This document shows, one piece after another, positions 1-5,416 of a stretch of 9,810 nucleotides of DNA. The stretch is from NCBI GenBank assembly GCA_949841235.1, contig CATKZA010000031.1:1-9810 (forward strand). The letters are read 5' to 3'. The notes under the pieces are model-generated. The model worked only from the letters and a program-made list of their open reading frames with translations, had not been told where the DNA came from and made no database searches. The first letter of the stretch is position 1. Every line of letters begins with the position of its first letter. This stretch comes from an uncultured Clostridiaceae bacterium (GTDB taxonomy: Bacteria; Bacillota; Clostridia; Lachnospirales; Lachnospiraceae). The position numbers were made by a program, and so were the translations under genes.

Positions 1-4
1 TGCT

Positions 5-75
5 CCATTTTTGAAACCATTTTTGAAATCTTTGAAACATTTTTCTAAAATATTTTCTAAAATATTTTCAAAAAA
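5..75. repeat. AT-rich phased 12-bp repeats upstream of the tRNA promoter
   Basis: A 12-bp unit CCATTTTTGAAA occurs twice in exact tandem (5-16, 17-28). A degenerate copy follows, then a second 12-bp unit TTTTCTAAAATA in exact tandem (41-52, 53-64) and a partial copy (65-69). The T-tracts recur about every 9-12 bp, close to the DNA helical period, so the segment is probably intrinsically curved. It ends about 4 bp before the -35 box of the tRNA-Lys promoter, where an UP element would lie. A role in boosting tRNA transcription is inferred; the repeats are directly visible. Confidence 0.6.
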
Positions 76-78
76 CAC

Positions 79-107
79 TTGCCAAACTCGTAATTTTTTG
101 CTATGAT
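79..107 (+). promoter_or_regulatory. Sigma-A type promoter for tRNA-Lys
   Basis: The -35 box TTGCCA (79-84) and -10 box TATGAT (102-107) are separated by exactly 17 bp. Transcription would start near 114, about 34 bases before the mature tRNA 5' end, leaving a short leader for RNase P to remove. An AT-rich, UP-element-like stretch lies just upstream. Confidence 0.75.
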
Positions 108-147
108 ACCAATGTTGCTGATTGACAGCGACATCCATATGAAACAT

Positions 148-220
148 GCGCGATTAGCTCAGCTGGCAGAGCACCTGACTCTTAATCAGGGTGTCCAGGG
201 TTCGAACCCCTGATCGCGCA
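148..220 (+). tRNA. trnK: tRNA-Lys, anticodon CTT
   Basis: This 73-base tRNA folds into a full cloverleaf. The acceptor stem pairs GCGCGAT (148-154) with ATCGCGC (213-219), and A220 is the discriminator base. The D arm begins GCTCAGCTGG. The anticodon stem CCTGA/TCAGG encloses loop CTCTTAA with anticodon CTT (181-183), reading the lysine codon AAG. The T arm contains the canonical GGTTCGAACCCC. No 3' CCA is encoded: a run of seven T follows at once, so CCA must be added by nucleotidyltransferase. The gene stands alone and converges on the minus-strand protein genes. Confidence 0.97.
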
Positions 221-309
221 TTTTTTTATTGCTTATTTTACAGACATGCGCCTTCCCTGGCAAAGGATGATTTTTAATATGCCGCATAGAACGAATTTGC
301 CTGCGCAGC

Positions 310-335
310 AAAAAAGGGAACGCCGGCGCGTTCCC
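310..335 (-). terminator. Rho-independent terminator, minus strand
   Basis: An inverted repeat GGGAACGC (316-323) / GCGTTCCC (328-335) with a CGGC loop gives an 8-bp GC-rich stem, extendable by two A-T pairs to 314-337. Six A residues at 310-315 read as a U-tract on the minus-strand transcript immediately after the stem. There is no T-run on the plus side, so this terminator serves leftward transcription from the Xre genes. It is a second stop behind the bidirectional hairpin at 407-446. Confidence 0.75.
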
Positions 336-338
336 TTG

Positions 339-363
339 CAAGAATTTGCTTTGCAAATTCTTG
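339..363. repeat. Perfect 11-bp inverted repeat with TTT loop
   Basis: CAAGAATTTGC (339-349) and GCAAATTCTTG (353-363) are perfect reverse complements around a 3-base TTT. The stem is AT-rich and neither side has a U-tract, so it is not a standard terminator. It sits between two terminator hairpins, 1 base after the first and 3 bases before the next palindromic element. It may stabilise transcript 3' ends or belong to a larger repeated intergenic element. Confidence 0.6.
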
Positions 364-366
364 GTT

Positions 367-477
367 GGCATTGCGTTACGTTATGAGCAATTTCCTATAC
401 GGCAAGAAAAAGGGACTGTCGCACTAACGTGCCACAGTCCCTTTTTAACTGCATTGGAAAATGCTCGTAACGCATCC
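367..477. repeat. Nested palindromic intergenic element
   Basis: The left arm (367-395) and right arm (456-477) are imperfect reverse complements. They share GCGTTACG/CGTAACGC (373-380 and 466-473) plus flanking pairs GG/CC, AGCA/TGCT and TTTCC/GGAAA, with a few bulges. They enclose the terminator hairpin at 407-446, so the whole 111 bp can fold into one long interrupted stem. The compact size, outer inverted repeats and lack of a gene resemble a MITE-like or REP-like dispersed element; this is inferred, because only one copy is present here. Confidence 0.5.
407..446. terminator. Bidirectional rho-independent terminator
   Basis: AAAAAGGGACTGT (407-419) pairs perfectly with ACAGTCCCTTTTT (434-446). 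After a one-base mismatch, GCAC (421-424) pairs with GTGC (429-432) around loop TAAC. A run of five T is present at the 3' side on both strands, so the hairpin can stop rightward transcription from the tRNA and leftward transcription from the Xre genes. Its position between convergent units fits that role. Confidence 0.85.
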
Positions 478-528
478 TCCTTTTTCATCACAACAATATC
501 ATGATTTCTTCTTCATACAGCCCAAATG

Positions 529-945
529 CTATTCCTCCACATCCTCCTCAACCGTCTCAGCTGCCTCGCTAGTCTCTTCGACTTCGCTGTCAGACTGGGG
601 TTCTCTCTTTCTCTTAAGCATAAATTGATGCAGATAACTTAGCAGCATCCTATCATCGGGATTCACATCTTCAAATACAATCTGCCTCCCATACAATCCC
701 TGCTCCTCCATATGTTCCTCGTCAACGTAGTCCGGCGTGTATTCCCCGGCAAGGACATCGTTGGGCGTCACATCCAGTTTCTTGCAAATCTCTATCAGGA
801 GAGGGAGCGAGATACTGCCGAACCCGATTTCCGCATGGGAAACGTGATCGGTGGAAACGCCAATCTTCTCGGCCAGCTCCGCCTGCGTCATTCCGCACTG
901 GCGGCGAAGCGTGCGAAGATTTTGTCCAATGTTTTTTCGATTCAT
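529..945 (-). CDS. Xre-family HTH transcriptional regulator (copy 1)
   Basis: This 138-residue protein has an N-terminal Cro/C1-type DNA-binding domain (about residues 6-66) with helix-turn-helix around T20-H37 (TQAELAEKIGVSTDHVSH). It should be a cytoplasmic DNA-binding repressor or activator; targets are unknown. The start at 945 is chosen because GGAGG lies 5 bases upstream and the MNRKN start matches the neighbouring paralogue; a GTG start at 993 would add 16 residues but lacks a ribosome binding site. A linker leads to an NPDDRM motif (residues 95-100) and a QFM-KRK segment, both shared with the paralogue. The last 20 or so residues form a Glu-rich acidic tail absent from the other copy. 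It is the last gene before the terminators. Confidence 0.88.
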   Translation of the reverse strand: MNRKNIGQNLRTLRRQCGMTQAELAEKIGVSTDHVSHAEIGFGSISLPLLIEICKKLDVTPNDVLAGEYTPDYVDEEHMEEQGLYGRQIVFEDVNPDDRMLLSYLHQFMLKRKREPQSDSEVEETSEAAETVEEDVEE

Positions 946-961
946 ACTTTCCTCCATTTCC

Positions 962-1001
962 GCAAAGCCAACTTTGCACATAACTATGTTCACCCTGTCA
1001 A
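962..1001 (-). promoter_or_regulatory. Possible promoter/operator region of Xre copy 1
   Basis: On the minus strand a perfect -35 hexamer TTGACA lies at 1001-996, but no good -10 box is found 16-18 bp downstream. Just after it is a small palindrome ACATA-GT-TATGT containing AACATAGT (990-983). The same 8-mer occurs upstream of Xre copy 2 (1484-1477). Closer to the gene, GCAAAG (962-967) and CTTTGC (972-977) form a 6-bp hairpin shortly before the ribosome binding site. Autoregulation by the Xre proteins is plausible but unproven. Confidence 0.25.
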
Positions 1002-1035
1002 CCCATTCCCCAAATCAACTTATCGGACACATCGT

Positions 1036-1404
1036 TCAGTCTTGGCCTGACCCGGAACCCTTCTTCCTCTTCGCCATAAACTGGTACATATGGTTCAGCA
1101 CCATTCTGTCATCGGGATTAATATTCCGAAAGGACAAGGTCATCCTATCAAGCCCTTCTTCCTCCATCAATAGGTCATCATCTGCGGAATCCAGCGTGTA
1201 TTCCCCAGCCAAAAGATCGTTGGGCGTCACGCCCAGCAGTTTGCAAATATCAAGCAGAAGGGGAAGGGAAATACTGCCGAACCCGATTTCCGCATGGGAA
1301 ATATGATCCGTAGAAACACCGATTTCTTTCGCCAGCTGCGCCTGTGTCATGCCACACTGCCGCCGCAACATGCGAAGGTTTTGTCCAACATTTTTTCGAT
1401 TCAT
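1036..1404 (-). CDS. Xre-family HTH transcriptional regulator (copy 2)
   Basis: This 122-residue Cro/C1-type regulator is a tandem paralogue of the gene 90 bp downstream. About 59 of the first 70 residues are identical, including the recognition region GVSTDHISHAEIGFGS. The C-terminal part diverges but keeps NPDDRM (residues 96-101) and the QFM-KRK segment, suggesting a shared function there, perhaps dimerisation. The start at 1404 is chosen by alignment with copy 1; its ribosome binding site is weak (AAAGATGG). The ATG at 1425 would add 7 residues but has no Shine-Dalgarno sequence, and a TATACT box lies immediately upstream of it. It ends in a Ser/Gly-rich tail rather than an acidic one. 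The upstream gap to the GGDEF gene is 114 bp, so it may have its own promoter. Confidence 0.88.
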   Translation of the reverse strand: MNRKNVGQNLRMLRRQCGMTQAQLAKEIGVSTDHISHAEIGFGSISLPLLLDICKLLGVTPNDLLAGEYTLDSADDDLLMEEEGLDRMTLSFRNINPDDRMVLNHMYQFMAKRKKGSGSGQD

Positions 1405-1503
1405 GAAAGCACCATCTTTCTTCATAGTATATTGTCATTTACCAACAGTTTCTCTTCATCCTACACAAATTAAAACACTATGTTTAGAATAACAAATCAT
1501 AAC

Positions 1504-1524
1504 GCATAATACAATGTATTATGC
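1504..1524. repeat. 21-bp palindrome across the GGDEF stop codon
   Basis: GCATAATACA (1504-1513) and TGTATTATGC (1515-1524) are perfect reverse complements around one central base. The repeat covers the TAA stop codon of the GGDEF gene (1521-1519) and lies about 100 bp upstream of Xre copy 2. It is AT-rich with no adjacent U-tract, so it looks more like a dimeric protein binding site than a terminator. Operator function is inferred. Confidence 0.55.
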
Positions 1525-3114
1525 CATCTGTTTATGTCCTGAAAACTCAGCGTAGCCCCCCTTTCTCTCCCTTTTCATATCATATAATGCCTGGTCGGCG
1601 CAGTTAAGCAATTCCGATATTTCCGCCCCCGCATCCCCCGTCCAGGCATATCCGCCGGATGCACTGATCACTCTGGTCTCCTGATCCGATAATGCCACAG
1701 GATGGCTTCCCAGTGCTTGATAAAATGCATCCAAATATTTGGGGATTTCTGAATTGTCAGTACATCCATGAATCATCATGCAAAACTCATCTCCCGAACG
1801 TCTTGCCGTAATAAAATGTTCTGCCGGCATGGACATCATCACTTCAGCAAAACTTTTCAAATAGCGATCCCCCGCATCATGCCCATAATTGTCATTGATT
1901 TCCTTGAATGAATCCAAATCTATCATTACCATGGCACATACTCTTTCCGGCTGCATATTCTTCAATCTTTCCCCGGCCAGTTCTTTGAATCGAGGAAACT
2001 TATACAAGCCCGTGAGGTGATCGTGGGTATTTTCATATTGAAGTTTTTTCACCATCACATTAATCCCATGGCCCAGCTGCTCAAATTCAAGATTTCCACC
2101 CACGGATACTTCCGTATCAAGATTCCCATCAGTAATAGAGGAAAGGTCCGCGATAATATCATGAATCCCATTAACCACCTTCCGCTTTACCAGATAATTT
2201 AGCAAAAGGATGACTGCGGCTTCCACAATAACCAAGTACAAAAACGTATGTAATATATTTTCCAGCAGGTCGCGAAATATTACCTCCCCCGGCAGGGCGG
2301 CGCAAATCAGCACATCCTCGTAGTTCTTGCTCACCACATATGCCAGTTTCCCATTTTTGCCCCATTGATATTTGCCCTTCCCGCAATCCTCCAGTTCCTC
2401 CAGCTGATAATGGCTGGCCGTGAACTCCATATCCATGCCGGCAGAATGCCCCAAGACTTTTCCGGAATATTTGCCCACGGCAAACAATTCCTCTCCCATG
2501 TCAGTGGGAAACTTTGAAAAAATATATTCATAGGTATTTCTGGCCTCCGCCTCCAGCTGTCTCACAGGTTCAAACCCGACTTGAACTACGCCCTTCTTCC
2601 CCTTCCTGGCAACCCCCACATATTTCATGATCTTATTTTCCGCCGCATTGGGCTGGGCCTCCTGAATAAGATAGGGATCTTCTTCTTCACTCTCCATCAG
2701 ATCCAGAAAGGGTCTGGTCTGGGCATGGTCATCCATATCAATGCCGATATATTTCGACACAGAGGCCAATACGATGATGCCATTCTCATCAATCACATGA
2801 ACTTCGTCCACGTTGAGCAGCTTTGCCAGATACTGCATCTCCTTCACGTCCATGCTGACCTCCTTCTGCCGGTCTAGCACATAGGCAGCCGCCTTGGCTC
2901 TGGTAAGATAGTCTTCATCTAAATTCTCATTCAGGGCGGATAATTCCTGCTGATTATTTTCCATCGTATGGATTACCTGATCGATCTTTATCTGAAAGCT
3001 ATCATACTTCTGGGATTCCAATGCATGCAATGTTAACACGAAATTGATAGAAAGTATAAGAAATATGGCTGCTGTCACAATGAGAAATGTATATTTGATA
3101 AAGGTTTTCTGCAT
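1519..3114 (-). CDS. Membrane-bound sensor diguanylate cyclase (GGDEF)
   Basis: This 531-residue protein probably makes cyclic di-GMP from two GTP in response to an extracellular cue. It has an N-terminal membrane segment (about 8-30), an extracytoplasmic Cache-like sensor (about 35-280, including HVIDENGIIVLAS), a second membrane segment (about 287-308), a HAMP-like linker (about 308-358) and a GGDEF domain (about 363-525). The domain shows DHLTGLYKF, the metal-binding Asp in MIDLDSFKEINDNYGHDAGD, and an SGDEF active-site loop (440-444) in place of GGDEF. SGDEF variants can be active. The inhibitory RxxD site expected just before the loop is missing (PAEH there). AAGGAG lies 11 bases before the start. 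The gene is preceded by a 164-bp gap with a TATAAT box at 3233-3228 but no clear -35. No EAL or HD-GYP domain is present. Confidence 0.92.
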   Translation of the reverse strand: MQKTFIKYTFLIVTAAIFLILSINFVLTLHALESQKYDSFQIKIDQVIHTMENNQQELSALNENLDEDYLTRAKAAAYVLDRQKEVSMDVKEMQYLAKLLNVDEVHVIDENGIIVLASVSKYIGIDMDDHAQTRPFLDLMESEEEDPYLIQEAQPNAAENKIMKYVGVARKGKKGVVQVGFEPVRQLEAEARNTYEYIFSKFPTDMGEELFAVGKYSGKVLGHSAGMDMEFTASHYQLEELEDCGKGKYQWGKNGKLAYVVSKNYEDVLICAALPGEVIFRDLLENILHTFLYLVIVEAAVILLLNYLVKRKVVNGIHDIIADLSSITDGNLDTEVSVGGNLEFEQLGHGINVMVKKLQYENTHDHLTGLYKFPRFKELAGERLKNMQPERVCAMVMIDLDSFKEINDNYGHDAGDRYLKSFAEVMMSMPAEHFITARRSGDEFCMMIHGCTDNSEIPKYLDAFYQALGSHPVALSDQETRVISASGGYAWTGDAGAEISELLNCADQALYDMKRERKGGYAEFSGHKQMA

Positions 3115-3278
3115 GAGATATTTTTCTCCTTCATTTTAGCGAATGCGACACGCTATCATATTTCAATAGTTCTTAGCCGGAGTAATCATTCGGGATTTTT
3201 GCCCATCGCAATCGATTATTCCCCTTTATTATAACCTTTCATACAGTCCGCGCATTTCTTATTTTTCGCAAAAGAGAA

Positions 3279-4568
3279 TCAAAATTTCGCAAATATCATT
3301 AATTCAAAGATGCCATCGTCTGTACAGCAGACAATGCTTCCTCCAATTTTTTCCGAAAAGGCGAGGGCGCTCTGCATTCCCAGCCCATGGTCTCCTTTCT
3401 TTTTGCTATTCGGCAGCCCTGTTCCGGGGTCCAACTGTATCTCCTCTCGATATTCATTCTTAGTCTGGAGCAGGAGATAGTCGCTGTGGCAATGGATCTT
3501 CGCCTCTATCCACCGGCTTTCCTCTTCATGGTTCTGCACGCACTCTAATGCATTCTCCAGCATATTGGCAATGACAAGGGTAAATTCGTAATCGCTTACC
3601 GGGATTTCCTTGGACACCGCCACGTCAAGCCGCACTTTCACCCCATATTCCCTCGCCCGATCCATCATGTTTGTCAAGATGGCATTTACGACCAAATTGG
3701 TGCAATATCTCTTTACTTTATTTTCCTTGGCCACGTCATTAATATGGCCGAGAACCTTTCTCATCTCATCGTATTTATTCTGTTCCAGCAGCGAACCCAT
3801 CATTTTATAAAAATGCCTTACATCATGATGAAGGATTTTCAGATTTTTCTCCGCCCGCTCCACCAGATAGAACTGGTTTTCCAACCCCTTGACGTAGGAT
3901 TCCAGTACCATGTTCTTCCAGCGCATGGCCGTTTTTTTAGAATCGCTATCAAAATCGCGAAGCTCGACGATATATGACACGAACATCGTAATCAGAAAGA
4001 AAATGATTCCCACGATATTGTCCGGATTGTCATGCAATGTATGGGGGAAAAAAGCTATAAAAGAAAAACTGCAATAGAAAAACACCGGAATCAGACACAG
4101 CCCCCAGCAGCCCTCCAGATATTTCTTTTCTTGGAATTTCAGGCAGATTCCACGGATTTTCAATGACAGGAGCAAGAGAATGGCAAGGTGTATCGAGACG
4201 CCGCCAGCCAGCGCCCAAATGTCACTGTGCGTCCATATCTGTATAATAACAGAAGAAATGCTCCCTGCTATGACATAGCTGGAAGCACTGAGTCCTACGA
4301 AAAGTACCTGCACATTCCGTTTCCTCGCTATCAGAAAAGCCGTGGACTGGGTTACGATAATCTGCACGATCGTCACGATGACATAGCAGATGTCGCTTCC
4401 CGGAAAGAAAATCAGCTTAAAGCAATCCATTACGCACAGAAACACGAACGAGATGCCACACAGCAGTGCCGTCACAGCATGGGAATAGCGGTGCAGAACA
4501 AATAAATACATGAATAGCATTAAAAATACATGGCTTATCCCATAAGACATACTGGTAAAATAATTCAT
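3279..4568 (-). CDS. GHKL (AgrC/LytTR-system type) sensor histidine kinase
   Basis: This 429-residue membrane kinase is the likely partner of the LytTR regulator encoded just upstream. About seven hydrophobic segments fill residues 1-203, typical of peptide- or envelope-sensing kinases of the HPK10/AgrC type. The dimerisation/phosphoacceptor helix follows, with HHDVRHF and the likely phosphorylated His at H248. The C-terminal GHKL ATPase has an N-box NMLENALE (335-342) and a G-box GDHGLGMQS (392-400). The start at 4568 is chosen because AAGGAG (4581-4576) sits 7 bases upstream; this ribosome binding site overlaps the regulator TAA stop. A start at 4610 would overlap the regulator by 31 bp and lacks this support. 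No AgrB/AgrD-type signal genes are seen here, so the ligand is unknown. Confidence 0.93.
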   Translation of the reverse strand: MNYFTSMSYGISHVFLMLFMYLFVLHRYSHAVTALLCGISFVFLCVMDCFKLIFFPGSDICYVIVTIVQIIVTQSTAFLIARKRNVQVLFVGLSASSYVIAGSISSVIIQIWTHSDIWALAGGVSIHLAILLLLSLKIRGICLKFQEKKYLEGCWGLCLIPVFFYCSFSFIAFFPHTLHDNPDNIVGIIFFLITMFVSYIVELRDFDSDSKKTAMRWKNMVLESYVKGLENQFYLVERAEKNLKILHHDVRHFYKMMGSLLEQNKYDEMRKVLGHINDVAKENKVKRYCTNLVVNAILTNMMDRAREYGVKVRLDVAVSKEIPVSDYEFTLVIANMLENALECVQNHEEESRWIEAKIHCHSDYLLLQTKNEYREEIQLDPGTGLPNSKKKGDHGLGMQSALAFSEKIGGSIVCCTDDGIFELMIFAKF

Positions 4569-4579
4569 ATTCCTACTCC

Positions 4580-5314
4580 TTATTTGTAATGCTCGGTCAC
4601 AAAAGAGCAAAACGCCTTCCTTGCCTCCATAATGCTTTTTCTGCTAATGGGAATGCATGCCCCGCCATCCATGACAAAATCCGCCTTATTCATTCCCTTC
4701 ACATGTTTCATATTCACCAAATAAGACTTATGGACACGCATAAATCCCTTGTTCTGCTCAAAGTCCTTGATTTCGTCATCAAAAGATTTCCGGATAAAGA
4801 TACTTGTGATGACCTCTCCATTGGTCAAATGGATCTCCAGCCTCCTGGAAGAATTTTCTATATATTCTATCTTGTAATGGGGAACGGAAACCATCCCCCC
4901 TTTTGTCTTCACAAGAAACAGGGGGCCCTCCTCCACATTGATCTGGGCCATGGCATAGTCCATGGCCTCAAAGAATTTCCCTTCATCCACAGGTTTCAGC
5001 AAATACCTGATGGCATGGACATCGTAGGCATCCAATGCAAAGTCATCCGATGCCGTGACATAAATAATCACGCTCCTGTTGCTGACCTTCCTAATCTGGC
5101 TCCCCAAATCAATCCCTGTAATTCTGGACATGACAATATCCAAAATGTAGATATCCGCCATTTCCTCTTTCTGTACCTGATCCAGCAAGGCAGAGGCATC
5201 CGAAAACTTCTCCACCTCAAAACAGCCATCGGAATTAGAGGAGGCATAGGCTCGCACCATTTCCTCCATCTTCATCAAATCCCCGATGCTGTCATCACAT
5301 ATTGCAATCTTCAT
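4580..5314 (-). CDS. LytTR-family response regulator
   Basis: This 244-residue cytoplasmic transcription factor has an N-terminal receiver domain (about 1-120). Its acidic pair is D7/D8, the phosphoacceptor is D59 (YILDIVM), the switch Thr is T87 (VTASDD) and the conserved Lys is K107 (LLKPV). A LytTR DNA-binding domain follows (about 131-240) with FMRVHKSYLVNMKHVKG and IPISRK, the typical AgrA/LytR/ComE pattern. GGAG lies 7 bases before the ATG. It forms a tightly coupled pair with the kinase, whose ribosome binding site overlaps this stop codon. A promoter and a 33-bp tandem repeat lie upstream; LytTR proteins usually bind direct repeats, so autoregulation is possible. The gene follows the SMC-like ATPase after 102 bp. 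Confidence 0.95.
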   Translation of the reverse strand: MKIAICDDSIGDLMKMEEMVRAYASSNSDGCFEVEKFSDASALLDQVQKEEMADIYILDIVMSRITGIDLGSQIRKVSNRSVIIYVTASDDFALDAYDVHAIRYLLKPVDEGKFFEAMDYAMAQINVEEGPLFLVKTKGGMVSVPHYKIEYIENSSRRLEIHLTNGEVITSIFIRKSFDDEIKDFEQNKGFMRVHKSYLVNMKHVKGMNKADFVMDGGACIPISRKSIMEARKAFCSFVTEHYK

Positions 5315-5321
5315 ATCGTAA

Positions 5322-5387
5322 CTCCATCTAGTACATTCACACCTTGCACGATTTCTCCATCTAGCGCACTGGCATCCTGCGCTATTT
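5322..5387 (-). repeat. 33-bp tandem repeat in the response-regulator leader
   Basis: Two adjacent 33-bp units (5387-5355 and 5354-5322, minus strand) match at about 24 of 33 positions and end in an identical CTAGATGGAG. The GGAG of the second unit is the ribosome binding site of the response regulator. The GGAG of the first stands 5 bases before a GTG codon (5349-5347) that opens a 12-codon frame whose TGA stop overlaps the regulator ATG. A more degenerate third unit may precede them. The repeat could be a direct-repeat binding site, a coupled leader peptide, or a simple duplication. Confidence 0.55.
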
Positions 5388-5416
5388 CTTATATCTAATT
5401 CTTATGGATCCGGCAA
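5388..5416 (-). promoter_or_regulatory. Probable sigma-A promoter for the regulator/kinase pair
   Basis: On the minus strand, TTGCCG (5416-5411) and TATAAG (5393-5388) are separated by exactly 17 bp. The -35 box starts immediately after the TAA stop of the SMC-like gene. Transcription would begin near 5381, giving a leader of about 67 bases before the response-regulator ATG. This suggests the two-component genes can be expressed independently of the ATPase, although no terminator separates them and read-through is possible. Confidence 0.6.

Noticed and set aside
148..220. tRNA-Lys as an integration (att) site for a mobile island
   Set aside because: I saw no second copy of the tRNA 3' end, no integrase and no other mobility gene in the window.
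186..371. 61-codon minus-strand frame ending in RDQGFEPWTP
   Set aside because: Its end is the antisense of the tRNA-Lys T arm and anticodon region, a well-known false-ORF tail, and it crosses two hairpins; no ribosome binding site supports it.
381..488. 35-codon minus-strand frame starting MKKEDALRAFSNAVKKG
   Set aside because: It looks protein-like at first, but it runs straight through the bidirectional terminator and the palindromic arms and has no ribosome binding site before its ATG. A possible gene remnant, not called.
1426..1454. TATACT box just upstream of Xre copy 2 as a promoter
   Set aside because: No acceptable -35 hexamer is found at 16-18 bp, and the box abuts the alternative ATG at 1425; the evidence is too weak to annotate separately.
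4589..5398. Plus-strand 269-codon frame opposite the response regulator
   Set aside because: It is antisense to a clear LytTR response regulator and has a His/Pro/Leu-rich shadow composition with no recognisable domain.
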